From assembly GCF_041154745.1 (NCBI RefSeq), contig NZ_AP031573.1, positions 2,852,001-2,916,000 of the forward strand: a DNA stretch of 64,000 bases, given 5' to 3'. This document shows positions 1 to 9,357 of the stretch, one piece after another. The notes under the pieces are model-generated. The model was not told the DNA's origin. It worked only from the letters and a program-made list of their open reading frames with translations, and ran no database searches. The translations under genes and the position numbers were made by a program. How positions within the stretch are numbered: the first letter of the stretch is position 1; each line of letters begins with the position of its first letter. Source of the DNA: Flavobacterium sp. CFS9. GTDB taxonomy: Bacteria > Bacteroidota > Bacteroidia > Flavobacteriales > Flavobacteriaceae.

Positions 1-93
1 GTAACTTTCAATAAAAAGTTTTTTAGTATTCTCAGGTTTATTTTCCAAAACGAGACTTTCGCCTTGCTTGCTTTCCTCAATAATCTTTTCCAT
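1..93 (-). CDS. miaB: tRNA-2-methylthio-N6-dimethylallyladenosine synthase (MiaB), N-terminal fragment
   Basis: Only the first 31 codons are in the window; the gene runs off the left edge. The reading frame starts at the ATG whose complement is at 91-93 and gives MEKIIEESKQGESLV..., ending in FIESY. That is the N-terminal extension I recognise in flavobacterial MiaB, just before the conserved GCQMN motif of the MTTase domain, which would lie outside the window. MiaB is a radical-SAM enzyme that methylthiolates i6A37 in tRNAs. It is divergent from topA. The call rests on this short stretch, so confidence is moderate. Confidence 0.6.
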   Translation of the reverse strand, partial: MEKIIEESKQGESLVLENKPENTKKLFIESY

Positions 94-155
94 TGTATAA
101 TTTCAAAGTGCAAAGATAATGTAAATGGGGGGAATATGACAAGATGGCAGAGGAA

Positions 156-297
156 AGATTTTTGATTTTAGAGTTAAGATTTTAGATTGTAGAATAACGA
201 TTGCTGATTGTGGACTCCAAATCAATAGTAATTCATAAGAGTAGTAAAATCAAAAATCAAAAATCAAAAATCTGCAATCTAAAATCTAAAATCTACA
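156..297. repeat. Low-complexity inverted repeat of GATTTTTGATT / AATCAAAAATC units
   Basis: The miaB-topA spacer (94-431, 338 bp) has no gene. The left part (156-212) repeats GATTTTTGATTTTAGA-like units; the right part (246-297) holds the complementary AAATCAAAAATC units three times and then AATCTAAAATCT units, so the two arms could fold into a long imperfect hairpin. Related arms occur at 23815-23928 and 37090-37135, so this is a dispersed intergenic repeat family. Function unknown. Confidence 0.6.
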
Positions 298-384
298 CCT
301 ATATATGTATAAAGTAAGATTACAGATAAATCTGCAATTTTAGGAAACATAATACTAAAATAAATCAAAAATGAGTTCGCGCAG

Positions 385-413
385 TTGATATTTAAAAAAA
401 ATAGATACTTTTG
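385..413 (+). promoter_or_regulatory. Promoter of topA (TTG-N18-TACTTTTG)
   Basis: TTG at 385-387 and TACTTTTG at 406-413 are separated by 18 bp and match the Bacteroidota sigma-A consensus TTG-N(17-23)-TAnnTTTG exactly. Transcription would start around 418-421, leaving a leader of only about 12 nt before the topA ATG at 432. Confidence 0.7.
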
Positions 414-431
414 TTGCAGAAAAATAGAGCA

Positions 432-2966
432 ATGGCAAAGAATTTAGTAATAGTGGAGTCACCTGCAAAGGCGAAAACGATAGAGAAATTTTTAGGAAGT
501 GATTTTCAGGTAGAGTCGAGTTACGGTCACATAGCGGACTTACCATCAAAGGAAATAGGAGTGGATGTTGAGAATGGTTTTAAACCTAAATATGAAGTCT
601 CTTCGGATAAAAAAGCCCTGGTAAGCAAGCTGAAAACACTATCTAAGAATGCCGATATGGTTTGGTTAGCGAGCGATGAGGACCGCGAGGGGGAGGCTAT
701 TTCATGGCACCTGGCGGAAGAATTGAAACTGGATACTAAAAAAACCAAAAGAATTGTTTTTCATGAGATTACAAAGACTGCGATTCTTAAAGCAATCGAC
801 AATCCAAGAGAAATTGACTATAATCTGGTAAATGCACAACAGGCTCGCCGTGTTTTGGACCGTTTAGTAGGTTATGAATTGTCTCCGGTTTTGTGGAGAA
901 AAATTAAGGGAGGTTTATCTGCCGGTCGTGTGCAATCCGTTTCTGTACGTTTGATTGTAGAGCGTGAGCGCGAGATTCAGAGTTTTAATGCAGTGGCAAC
1001 TTACTCCATTGTTGCAGAATTTGTAAATGAGGCAGGGAAGGCTTTTAAAGCAAAATTGCCAAAGAACTTTAATACTAAAAAAGAAGCCGAAGATTTTTTA
1101 AATAAAAATATCGGATCTCAATATCAGGTAGCCGATTTAGAAACGAAGCCTACCAAAAAATCACCAACAGCACCTTTTACCACTTCGACTCTACAACAGG
1201 AAGCGGCGAGAAAATTGTATTTGCCGGTTGGAATCACCATGCAGTTAGCGCAACGTTTGTACGAGGCCGGATTGATTACCTATATGAGAACGGATAGTGT
1301 GAATCTTTCTGCCGAGGCCATGAGTGCTGCTGAAGCTGAAATCATAAAATCATACGGAAAAGAATTTTCTAAGCCGAGAACTTTTGCCAACAAAAATAAA
1401 GGAGCTCAGGAAGCGCACGAGGCAATTCGTCCTACTGATATGTCTCGTCATACGGTAAATATAGACCGCGATCAGGCTCGTTTGTATGATTTGATCTGGA
1501 AAAGAACTTTGGCTTCGCAAATGAGTGATGCGCAATTGGAAAGAACCAATGTGAAAATCGAAGCAGACAATCATGATGAGATTTTTACAGCTTCAGGAGA
1601 AGTTTTGCTTTTTGAAGGATTCTTAAAAGTGTACTTAGAAGGACATGATGATGATGAGGAAGAGCAAGAAGGAATGTTGCCGGCTTTAAAAGTAAACGAA
1701 AAATTAGCAAACAATTATATTACAGCAACCGAAAGGTATTCAAGACCTCCGGCGCGTTACACAGAGGCTTCTCTGGTAAAGAAATTAGAGGAATTAGGAA
1801 TCGGTCGTCCGTCTACCTATGCACCAACAATTTCTACCATCATCAACAGAAACTATGTTGAAAAAGGAACTCTGGAAGGGCAGGAACGTAATTATACGCA
1901 GCTGACTTTGCAAAATAGTAAAGTGGGAGAGAAGCTGTTAAAAGAAAATACAGGTTCCGACAAGGGGAAACTGGTTCCAACAGATATCGGAACCATCGTT
2001 ACTGATTTCTTAGTGAAAAACTTCGGAAATATTCTGGATTATAACTTTACAGCAAAGGTAGAGCAGGATTTTGATGAGATTGCCGAAGGAAATATCGACT
2101 GGGCAATCATGATGCAGGAATTCTACAATAAATTCCATCCAAATGTAAAAGAAGTTGAAGCGAATGCTGAGCGTGAAAGCGGAGAGAGAATTTTAGGAAA
2201 AGATGCTGACGGAAGACAAGTTTCAGTTCGTTTAGGAAAATTTGGTCCAATGGCTCAAATTGGAGAAGCGGATGATGAAGATAAAAAATTCGCCAGTTTA
2301 ATGGCCGATCAGAATATCGGAAGTATTACACTGGAAGATGCTTTGAATTTGTTTTTACTTCCTAAAAGTTTAGGAGAATACAAAGGAGAAGAAGTAGAAG
2401 TGAATAACGGTCGTTACGGTCCTTATGTCCGTCATGGAAGTGTTTTTATTTCGTTGCCAAGAGGAGAAGATCCTTTAAGTGTTTCAAAAGAAAGAGCGCA
2501 GGAACTGATCGATGAAAAAGCGCTTGCAGATGCGCCAATTGCGACATATAAAGGAGAACCTGTTCAAAAAGGAGTGGGACGTTTTGGTCCGTTCATTAAA
2601 TGGAATGGTCTTTTTGTGAACGTAAGCAAGAAGTATAATTTTGATAATTTATCACAGGCAGATGTTGAGGAATTAATTGAAGATAAATTACAGAAGAACA
2701 TTGATAAAGTGCTTCACAACTGGGAAGAAGAAGGAATTTTGGTTGAAAAGGCACGTTGGGGCCGTTCTGTAATCACAAAAGGAAAAATCAAAATTGAACT
2801 GAGTAAAGAGGTTGATGCTACGAAATTAACATTGGAAGAAGTTCAGGAAATGATTGCCAAAAAAACTCCGGCTAAAAAAACACCGGCTAAAAAAGCTGCA
2901 ACCGCAAAGAAAGCAGCAACTGCTAAAAAAGCACCTGCTAAAAAACCAGCTGCAAAAAAGAAATAA
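432..2966 (+). CDS. topA: DNA topoisomerase I (type IA)
   Basis: 844 aa. It relaxes negative supercoils by transient single-strand cleavage. The N-terminal TOPRIM domain is clear (KNLVIVESPAKAKTIEKFLG near the start; acidic motif SDEDREGEA at about residue 82). The active-site Tyr is Y284 in GLITYMRTDS. The C-terminal half carries repeated G-R-[FY]-G-P-[YFM] topoisomerase-C modules (GKFGPM, GRYGPYVRHG, GRFGPFIKWNG) instead of the Zn ribbons of E. coli TopA. The last 30 or so residues are a Lys/Ala/Pro tail with KKTPAKK and KKAATAKKA repeats, resembling histone H1 tails and probably binding DNA. The ATG at 432 is chosen because an upstream in-frame start at 411 lies inside the promoter. The arginase-like gene follows 3 bp after the stop. 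Confidence 0.96.
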   Translation: MAKNLVIVESPAKAKTIEKFLGSDFQVESSYGHIADLPSKEIGVDVENGFKPKYEVSSDKKALVSKLKTLSKNADMVWLASDEDREGEAISWHLAEELKLDTKKTKRIVFHEITKTAILKAIDNPREIDYNLVNAQQARRVLDRLVGYELSPVLWRKIKGGLSAGRVQSVSVRLIVEREREIQSFNAVATYSIVAEFVNEAGKAFKAKLPKNFNTKKEAEDFLNKNIGSQYQVADLETKPTKKSPTAPFTTSTLQQEAARKLYLPVGITMQLAQRLYEAGLITYMRTDSVNLSAEAMSAAEAEIIKSYGKEFSKPRTFANKNKGAQEAHEAIRPTDMSRHTVNIDRDQARLYDLIWKRTLASQMSDAQLERTNVKIEADNHDEIFTASGEVLLFEGFLKVYLEGHDDDEEEQEGMLPALKVNEKLANNYITATERYSRPPARYTEASLVKKLEELGIGRPSTYAPTISTIINRNYVEKGTLEGQERNYTQLTLQNSKVGEKLLKENTGSDKGKLVPTDIGTIVTDFLVKNFGNILDYNFTAKVEQDFDEIAEGNIDWAIMMQEFYNKFHPNVKEVEANAERESGERILGKDADGRQVSVRLGKFGPMAQIGEADDEDKKFASLMADQNIGSITLEDALNLFLLPKSLGEYKGEEVEVNNGRYGPYVRHGSVFISLPRGEDPLSVSKERAQELIDEKALADAPIATYKGEPVQKGVGRFGPFIKWNGLFVNVSKKYNFDNLSQADVEELIEDKLQKNIDKVLHNWEEEGILVEKARWGRSVITKGKIKIELSKEVDATKLTLEEVQEMIAKKTPAKKTPAKKAATAKKAATAKKAPAKKPAAKKK

Positions 2967-2969
2967 AGA

Positions 2970-4121
2970 ATGGAATTTGATTTTTTAGAGCCACTTAACG
3001 ACGGGATTTTAAAATTTATTAGTTCGTTGTCTTCGCAGGAGTTGGGAAGTAAGATAGTTTTACATACTCAGGATCAGTTTCCGGATATCAGTAAAATTAA
3101 TATTGCGATTATTGGTGTTTTAGAAGATCGTCGTAATGAAGATTCCATCAATATTGTTAATTTGAATGCCGTTCGTAAAAAACTTTACGGTATGTTTCCG
3201 GGAAACTGGGATGCTTCGATTGCCGATTTGGGAGACATTCTTGCAGGAAATTCTGTAGAAGATACTTATTTTGCTTTAAAGCGAGTGACCTCTACTTTAA
3301 TTAAGAACAAAGTAATTCCTATAGTTCTTGGGGGTTCACAGGATTTAACCTATGCTTTGTATCGTGCCTATGACGATTTAGAGCAAATGGTGAATATGGT
3401 TGCTGTAGATAATAAGTTTGATTTTGGAAAAGAAAACGAAACGGTTTCGGCTAATTCTTACTTGACTAAAATTATTATCGATGAGCCTAATAATCTGTTT
3501 AATTACTGCAATATTGGTTATCAGACTTATTACAACTCACAAGAAGAAATCGACCTGATTGAAAAACTGTTTTTTGATGCTTATCGTTTAGGTGAAATCT
3601 CCAATAAGATTACATTGGCAGAACCGGTTTTTAGAGATGCAGATTTAGTGAGTATCGATTTGAATTCTGTAAAATCTTCAGCTTCCGGAAATATGGTTTC
3701 ATTTGAGCCAAACGGTTTCAATGGAAAAGAAATATGCTCGCTGGCAAGGTATGCCGGAATAAGTGATAAAGTTTCCAGTTTTGGAATTTTTAATCATAAC
3801 AGTACAGTGCCTGAAGCTAGTGTCATCGCGCAAATCGTATGGTATTTTATTGAAGGATATCATTACAGGTCTAAGGAATATCCATTTGGTAGTAGAGCAT
3901 CGTATTTAAAATATATTGTTCCTCTTGAAGACGAAGAATTGATCTTTTATAAAAGTGATAAAACAGACCGTTGGTGGATTGAAATTCCGTTTGAGTCAAA
4001 TGGTCACAATAAATTAAAGAGAAATACGTTATTACCGTGTTCTTATGATGAGTATCTGAGTGCTTGTAATCAGGAATTGCCTGAAAGATGGTGGAAAGCA
4101 CAACGAAAAAACGCTTTGTAA
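2970..4121 (+). CDS. Arginase/formimidoylglutamase-fold protein with degenerate metal site
   Basis: 383 aa, 3 bp after topA and so probably co-transcribed. It aligns in order with ureohydrolases, but the Mn ligands are lost: the GGDHS motif reads VLGGSQDLTYAL (about residues 116-127), the DAHxD motif reads VAVDNKFDFG, and the SxDxDxxDP motif reads VSIDLNSVKSSASG. Homologs beside gldK in flavobacteria are, as I recall, annotated formimidoylglutamase. From sequence I infer a non-catalytic arginase-fold protein. No signal peptide is seen, so it is cytoplasmic. The neighbouring gldK suggests but does not prove a link to type IX secretion. Confidence 0.75.
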   Translation: MEFDFLEPLNDGILKFISSLSSQELGSKIVLHTQDQFPDISKINIAIIGVLEDRRNEDSINIVNLNAVRKKLYGMFPGNWDASIADLGDILAGNSVEDTYFALKRVTSTLIKNKVIPIVLGGSQDLTYALYRAYDDLEQMVNMVAVDNKFDFGKENETVSANSYLTKIIIDEPNNLFNYCNIGYQTYYNSQEEIDLIEKLFFDAYRLGEISNKITLAEPVFRDADLVSIDLNSVKSSASGNMVSFEPNGFNGKEICSLARYAGISDKVSSFGIFNHNSTVPEASVIAQIVWYFIEGYHYRSKEYPFGSRASYLKYIVPLEDEELIFYKSDKTDRWWIEIPFESNGHNKLKRNTLLPCSYDEYLSACNQELPERWWKAQRKNAL

Positions 4122-4280
4122 AATGAAATTTTAGTAGAAATTTTGTTTTTTTTGTATTTCATAAATAGTGTTAAATAATATTAGTAGGTTAAGTAGTACA
4201 AGGCTTAATAAATAACGTCCTACGTCGATTTTTTACGTTAGTTTATCGATGAAATATTTTTTTTTTATTTTATTTAACAT

Positions 4281-4288
4281 TAGTTTTG
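4281..4288 (+). promoter_or_regulatory. Candidate -7 element upstream of gldK (TAGTTTTG)
   Basis: The 263-bp spacer 4122-4384 before gldK has one perfect TAnnTTTG (TAGTTTTG). No TTG is found at the expected -33 position, so the call is weak. If used, the gldK leader is about 90 nt. Confidence 0.35.
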
Positions 4289-4384
4289 TCCGATAAAATA
4301 AATTTCGCAACTAGTATTGTTTTTTAGATAAATAATAAATACGTTTACGGACTTATAATAATGAATAGATAATCCCAAATTTAT

Positions 4385-5788
4385 ATGAAGAAGTTTATTG
4401 CATTTGCAACAATGTTAACACTGGTAATTGGCTGTGGTAAGTCAGGTGACAAAGGTGAGTTAGTTGGTGTTACAGGAGGGAAATGGCATCCTGAGAAGCC
4501 TTATGGAATGACATTGGTTCCTGGTGGATCTTTTATTATGGGTAAATCAGATGCTGATTTAGCTAATGTAGAGGATGCTCCTACTAGAACGGTGACAGTT
4601 CGTTCATTTTATATGGATGAAACAGAGATTACCAATAGTGAGTACCGTCAATTTGTGGAGTGGGTAAAAGACTCTACAATGAGAGTTCGTTTGGCAATTT
4701 TGGCTGATGAAACTGGTCAAAAACCTGCTGGTGATTCTAAAGGTAAAAAAGGCGGAAGTATTGCTGATTTTGCATTTAATGATTCAGATCCGGAAAAAAT
4801 GACTGCATATGATAAATATATGTATGATAACTACTATAGTGTAGGAACAAAAGATGATCCTTATGCAGGTAGAAAATTAAACAAAAAAGTAAAATTAATT
4901 AAAGATACAAAAGCTTACCCGGATGAGTATTATACTGAGGTAATGGATTCTATGTATTTACCAATTGAAGAGTCTTACAATGGTTTAAGAACAATTGATG
5001 TGAATAAATTGAAATTCCGTTATTCTTGGATGGATATTCAGGCTGCAGCGAAAGCTAAAGTTGGAAAAAGAAAAGACTTCGTTAAAACGGAACAAGTTAG
5101 TGTTTATCCTGACACAACAGTTTGGATTAAAGATTTTGCTTACTCTTATAATGAGCCAATGCACAATGATTATTTCTGGCATAAAGCTTATGGAGACTAT
5201 CCTGTGGTGGGTGTAACCTGGAAACAGGCAAAAGCATTCTGTGCATGGAGAACTTTGAACAAAAACGGTTATATCAAATCTAAGAAAAAAGGACGTGACT
5301 TAGTAAATGCTTTCAGATTGCCAACGGAGGCAGAGTGGGAGTATGCTGCAAGAGGAGGTCTGGAATCAGCTACTTATCCTTGGGGAGGTCCTTATACGAA
5401 AAGCGACAGAGGTTGTTTCTTAGCAAACTTCAAACCAAGCAGAGGAGATTATGCTGCTGACGAAGCGTTATACACTGTTGAAGCTAAATCTTATGAAGTT
5501 AACGGTTATGGTTTATATAACATGGCAGGAAACGTTTCTGAGTGGACAGATTCAGCTTATAACCCAAATGCATACGAATATGTTTCTACAATGAACCCTA
5601 ACGTAATTGATGGAAACAATCAAAGAAAAGTAGTTCGTGGAGGTTCTTGGAAAGACGTTGCTTATTTCCTACAGGTAAGCACACGTGATCACGAATATGC
5701 TGATTCTGCAAGAAGTTATATTGGTTTCAGAACTGTACAAGATTACATGGGAACTCAGGCAACTGGAGGCGGTAAGAAGAAAAAGTAA
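4385..5788 (+). CDS. gldK: Gliding motility / type IX secretion lipoprotein GldK
   Basis: 467 aa. GldK forms, with GldN, the periplasmic ring under the outer membrane of the type IX secretion system (PorK in Porphyromonas). The lipoprotein signal peptide ends in LVIGC (Cys17). The body is a formylglycine-generating-enzyme/sulfatase-modifying-factor fold: it opens with GMTLVPGGSFIMG and has TEITNSEYRQFVEW, FRLPTEAEWEYAARGG, NMAGNVSEWTDS and VVRGGSWKD, ending in GFRTVQ. In GldK the fold is thought to be structural rather than enzymatic. It is first in gldKLMN, with 78 bp to gldL. The tail is Lys-rich (GGGKKKK). Confidence 0.97.
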   Translation: MKKFIAFATMLTLVIGCGKSGDKGELVGVTGGKWHPEKPYGMTLVPGGSFIMGKSDADLANVEDAPTRTVTVRSFYMDETEITNSEYRQFVEWVKDSTMRVRLAILADETGQKPAGDSKGKKGGSIADFAFNDSDPEKMTAYDKYMYDNYYSVGTKDDPYAGRKLNKKVKLIKDTKAYPDEYYTEVMDSMYLPIEESYNGLRTIDVNKLKFRYSWMDIQAAAKAKVGKRKDFVKTEQVSVYPDTTVWIKDFAYSYNEPMHNDYFWHKAYGDYPVVGVTWKQAKAFCAWRTLNKNGYIKSKKKGRDLVNAFRLPTEAEWEYAARGGLESATYPWGGPYTKSDRGCFLANFKPSRGDYAADEALYTVEAKSYEVNGYGLYNMAGNVSEWTDSAYNPNAYEYVSTMNPNVIDGNNQRKVVRGGSWKDVAYFLQVSTRDHEYADSARSYIGFRTVQDYMGTQATGGGKKKK

Positions 5789-5866
5789 TTACTTTAATTA
5801 ATTAAAATCAAATAAATAAACCAAATCAACAAATCTATTTTAAATTAAAACCTAAAAAAAAGTATT

Positions 5867-6514
5867 ATGGCATTATTAAGTAAAAAAGCAATGAATTTCG
5901 CTTATGGTATGGGAGCGGCAGTAGTAATTATTGGAGCATTATTCAAAATTACTCACTTTGAGATTGGACCATTAACAGGGACTGTTATGTTATCGATTGG
6001 ATTGGTAACTGAGGCGTTAATCTTTGCTCTTTCTGCTTTCGAACCAGTTGAAGACGAATTAGACTGGACTCTTGTTTACCCGGAATTAGCGAATGGTCAG
6101 GCTAGAAAAAAAGCTGACAAAGTTGAGACACCATCTGACGCCCAAGGATTATTGTCTCAAAAATTAGATGCAATGTTGAAAGATGCTAAAATTGACGGTG
6201 AGTTAATGGCAAGCTTAGGAAACAGCATCAAAAACTTCGAAGGAGCTGCTAAAGCTATTTCTCCAACAGTTGATTCAATTGCAGGACAAAAGAAATATGC
6301 TGAGGAAATGTCTATGGCTGCTGCACAAATGGAATCATTAAACAGTTTATACAAAGTTCAATTAGAAAGTGCTTCAAGAAATGCACAGGCAAACAGCGAA
6401 ATTGCTGAAAATGCTTCTAAATTAAAAGAACAAATGCAATCTATGACTGCAAACATTGCTTCATTAAACAGTGTTTACGGTGGTATGCTTTCTGCAATGA
6501 GTAACAAAGGATAA
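5867..6514 (+). CDS. gldL: Type IX secretion / gliding motor inner-membrane protein GldL
   Basis: 215 aa. GldL and GldM form the proton-driven inner-membrane motor that powers type IX secretion and gliding. Two transmembrane helices are visible near the N-terminus (about residues 10-28, beginning AYGMGAAVVIIGALF, and 35-57), with the membrane-embedded acidic and polar residues expected of a proton channel (E in HFEIGP, E in LVTEALIF). The remaining 150 residues are cytoplasmic and largely helical, with Ala/Gln/Ser-rich coiled-coil sequence (NSLYKVQLESASRNAQ). It sits 51 bp upstream of gldM in the same operon. Confidence 0.96.
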   Translation: MALLSKKAMNFAYGMGAAVVIIGALFKITHFEIGPLTGTVMLSIGLVTEALIFALSAFEPVEDELDWTLVYPELANGQARKKADKVETPSDAQGLLSQKLDAMLKDAKIDGELMASLGNSIKNFEGAAKAISPTVDSIAGQKKYAEEMSMAAAQMESLNSLYKVQLESASRNAQANSEIAENASKLKEQMQSMTANIASLNSVYGGMLSAMSNKG

Positions 6515-6565
6515 TTAGTTTTTGACTATTATATTAAAATTATTAATAAGAACTAATTAGAAAAA

Positions 6566-8107
6566 ATGGCAGGAGGAAAATTAACCCCTAGACAGAAGAT
6601 GATTAACCTGATGTATCTGGTTTTCATCGCAATGTTAGCAATGAACGTATCAAAAGAAGTAATTTCAGGTTTTGGTTTATTTAACGAAAAATTTGAGGCT
6701 TCTAATACAACAGCAATTACAAATAATACCTCTTTATTAACTGCTTTAGATCAAAAAGCAGCTGAGGCAAAAGGAGAATTTGCTATCGCTGCAGAAACAG
6801 CTCATAAAATCGAAGCAATTTCGAAAGATTTTTACGCTTATATTGGAACTTTAAAAGAGCAGTCTGTTAAAGGTTTTGTAGCTGATAAAGAAACAGGTAA
6901 GTTACCTTATGAATCTATGGACAGAGGTGATAATATCGACAACTGGTTTACAGGAGACGGTTATACTGCTAAAGGTAAAGAGATCATAGCAAGAATCGAG
7001 AAGTATAAAGCAGATATTAAAGCTACTTTAGGATCAGATAAAAAATACGCTAACATTATTGCAGAAGTAAATCAAAAGTTTGATGTTTCTGACGTAAAAA
7101 ATAAAGACGGTATAAAAGAAAAATACTTAGCTTATCATTTCAAAGGTTTCCCGGCAATTGCATCGGCTGCTAAGCTTTCAGCATGGCAAAATGACGTTAC
7201 AAAAGTGGAAACAGATGTTTACAATAGTGCTTTAGGAAAAGCGGCTGTCGCTGCTGCTTCTTACAGCAATTATCAAGCGATTGTTGTTTTAGACAAAAAC
7301 GCTTACTTCCAAGGTGAAAAAGTTACTGGTAAGGTAGTTTTAGGTCGTTATGACGAAAACACAAAACCAACTTCATTCCAAGGTCCTGGACAAATTGTTA
7401 ACGGACAAGCGGTTATCTCATTAACTGCAGGTGGTGTTGGAGAGCAAAACATTAATGGACAATTTACATTCTTAGAAGACGGTAAAAACATTCCACTTAA
7501 ATTTGCTGGAAAATACGTTGTAGTACCAAGACCAAACTCTGCTACAATTTCTGCTGATAAAATGAACGTAGTATATAGAGGAGTTGTGAATCCAATCTCT
7601 GTATCATTCGCTGGTGTTGATGCAAACAAAATTGTTGCAAGTGCTCCGGGATTAGCATCTGCCGGAAAACCTGGAAAATATAACATGAACCCTGGTTCAG
7701 GTACTGAAACTACTATTTCTGTTACAGGTACATTGCCAAACGGAGATAAAGTTACAGATAAGAAAACATTCAGAATTAAAGGTATTCCTGGACCAACAGG
7801 TACAATTAGAGGTGAAATGGGTGTTGTTAAAGGGCCTAAATCTAACTTAGAAATTGCTACAATTGGTGCTAAATTACTTGATTTCGATTTCGAAGTTGGT
7901 TTAGATGTTGTTGGATTTAATTTAAAAATTGCTGGACAGCCTACAGTGGTTGTTAACGGTAACAGATTAAATGCACAATGTAAATCAGTTCTTGCAAGAG
8001 CCGGAAAAGGAGACCAGGTTACTATTTCTGAAATTAAAACTAAACTTGTTGGAGCTGGTAGTTATTTATTACCAAGAACTGCTCCGGTAATTTACGAAAT
8101 ACAATAA
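6566..8107 (+). CDS. gldM: Type IX secretion / gliding motor protein GldM
   Basis: 513 aa. GldM is the partner of GldL: a single N-terminal transmembrane helix (about residues 14-32, MINLMYLVFIAMLAMNVS) enters the GldL pentamer, and a long periplasmic part of beta-sandwich domains reaches the GldK/GldN ring. The start MAGGKLTPRQKMINLMY is the family signature. An acidic residue follows the helix (KEVISGFGLFNEKFE). The C-terminal domains contain typical turns such as GKPGKYNMNPG and GIPGPTGTIRGEMG. It lies between gldL (51 bp) and gldN (about 40 bp). Confidence 0.96.
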   Translation: MAGGKLTPRQKMINLMYLVFIAMLAMNVSKEVISGFGLFNEKFEASNTTAITNNTSLLTALDQKAAEAKGEFAIAAETAHKIEAISKDFYAYIGTLKEQSVKGFVADKETGKLPYESMDRGDNIDNWFTGDGYTAKGKEIIARIEKYKADIKATLGSDKKYANIIAEVNQKFDVSDVKNKDGIKEKYLAYHFKGFPAIASAAKLSAWQNDVTKVETDVYNSALGKAAVAAASYSNYQAIVVLDKNAYFQGEKVTGKVVLGRYDENTKPTSFQGPGQIVNGQAVISLTAGGVGEQNINGQFTFLEDGKNIPLKFAGKYVVVPRPNSATISADKMNVVYRGVVNPISVSFAGVDANKIVASAPGLASAGKPGKYNMNPGSGTETTISVTGTLPNGDKVTDKKTFRIKGIPGPTGTIRGEMGVVKGPKSNLEIATIGAKLLDFDFEVGLDVVGFNLKIAGQPTVVVNGNRLNAQCKSVLARAGKGDQVTISEIKTKLVGAGSYLLPRTAPVIYEIQ

Positions 8108-8150
8108 TATAGTAGGTAAAACTACTTCAATATCTTATAATGATATCATG

Positions 8151-9140
8151 ATGAAAGTAAGAAATTTTTTAATAGCTATTGTTTCTATCGCTGGAGGATT
8201 TTCTTCCTATGCGCAATCGAATTTGCTTAATGCAAAAACACCGGCTCAGATTGGTCTTAAGACTCCTGCGCAACTTATTTCTGATAACGACAAGCCTTTG
8301 GCTTACGGTTATGTAGATGATAGAGATATCTTGATGGGAAAAACTACTTGGGAGATTATTGATTTGAATGAAAAAATCAATTTTCCAATGTACTTTCCGG
8401 TTGATACGGCTAATATTGGTTCTGACAGACGTTCACTTTATGATGTTTTGACGAAAGCTGTTAAAAGCGGCAAAATAACTGAAGTATACAGCGACAGTTA
8501 TTTCAATACTAAAAAATCTTTGAAAGACATTCAGGGTGCATTATCACGTATTGATACAACAGATGCAGGTAGAGAGTTAATCAACCAATATCCGGACGAC
8601 TACAAAACACGTGTTGTGAAGAAAAAAGTGGTTACTGGTACTGGTAAGAAAAAAGTAGTTTCTTATGTTGATGAAACTGTTGGTCCAACAAGAACGGTAC
8701 CAGCTGAGTACATCCTGAAACAAGATTTAACTGCTGCAGATGTTACACAATATAAAATTAAAGGATACTGGTATTTTGACAAACGTCAAAGTGAATTGAA
8801 ATATCGTTTGCTTGGAATTTGTCCAGTAACTCCGGATGTTTACACAATGAATAGTGACGAAAAGGATTATATTGAGTTGTTTTGGGTCTTCTTCCCTAAC
8901 GCCAGAGAGGCGCTACATGAAGCAAAAGCATTCAACGATAATAACTCTGCGCTTCCAATTTCATTCGATCAGATTTTAAATTCAAGACGTTTTAATGCGG
9001 TTGTCTATAAAGAAGAAAACTTGTACGGAGATCGTGAGATTAAAGACTACATGAAAGATAACGCACAAAATCAATTGTTAGAATCTGAAAGAGTAAAAGA
9101 GAAGATTCGTAACTTCGAACAAGATATGTGGAACTACTAA
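8151..9140 (+). CDS. gldN: Type IX secretion / gliding motility protein GldN
   Basis: 329 aa periplasmic ring component (PorN), partner of GldK. The signal peptide MKVRNFLIAIVSIAGGFSSY is followed by AQS cleavage. The body contains YGYVDDRDILMGKTTWEIID, DRRSLYDVL, a Lys-rich segment KKKVVTGTGKKKVV, and LFWVFFPNAREALHEAKAF. Two ATGs are adjacent (8148 and 8151); I use the second because it aligns with the start of the paralog gldO. It closes the gldKLMN operon and is followed by a strong terminator hairpin. Its product is about 85% identical to GldO by eye. Confidence 0.95.
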   Translation: MKVRNFLIAIVSIAGGFSSYAQSNLLNAKTPAQIGLKTPAQLISDNDKPLAYGYVDDRDILMGKTTWEIIDLNEKINFPMYFPVDTANIGSDRRSLYDVLTKAVKSGKITEVYSDSYFNTKKSLKDIQGALSRIDTTDAGRELINQYPDDYKTRVVKKKVVTGTGKKKVVSYVDETVGPTRTVPAEYILKQDLTAADVTQYKIKGYWYFDKRQSELKYRLLGICPVTPDVYTMNSDEKDYIELFWVFFPNAREALHEAKAFNDNNSALPISFDQILNSRRFNAVVYKEENLYGDREIKDYMKDNAQNQLLESERVKEKIRNFEQDMWNY

Positions 9141-9161
9141 GTATCTGAATAACAATATATC

Positions 9162-9199
9162 AAAAACTCTTACTACCTTTGTAGTAAGAGTTTTTTTTT
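9162..9199 (+). terminator. Rho-independent terminator after gldN
   Basis: A perfect 15-bp stem (AAAAACTCTTACTAC at 9162-9176, complement at 9181-9195) has a CTTT loop and a run of nine or more T. It marks the end of gldKLMN. Confidence 0.9.
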
Positions 9200-9357
9200 G
9201 CTCATTACCTTGAGAATTAGTTTTGTTAGTGAATTTGTTACGCTATTTGGAGTTGATTCCGATTAGAGTAGTTGTCATTATGATGTTTTCGGGTTGTGTG
9301 AGAAAAAACACAATAAATGCTGTGTATTTACGTTCAATAGGTTTTAATTGTAGTATC

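Noticed and set aside
246..297. CRISPR-like array from the AATCAAAAATC repeats
   Set aside because: Units are short, abutting and low-complexity, with no unique spacers and no cas genes.
4122..4384. Small RNA or riboswitch before gldK
   Set aside because: Only AT-rich sequence and a weak -7 element; no stable hairpin seen by eye.
9223..9357. 45-codon N-terminal extension of GldO
   Set aside because: The ATG at 9358 matches the GldN start and gives a normal signal peptide; the extension has no counterpart in GldN.
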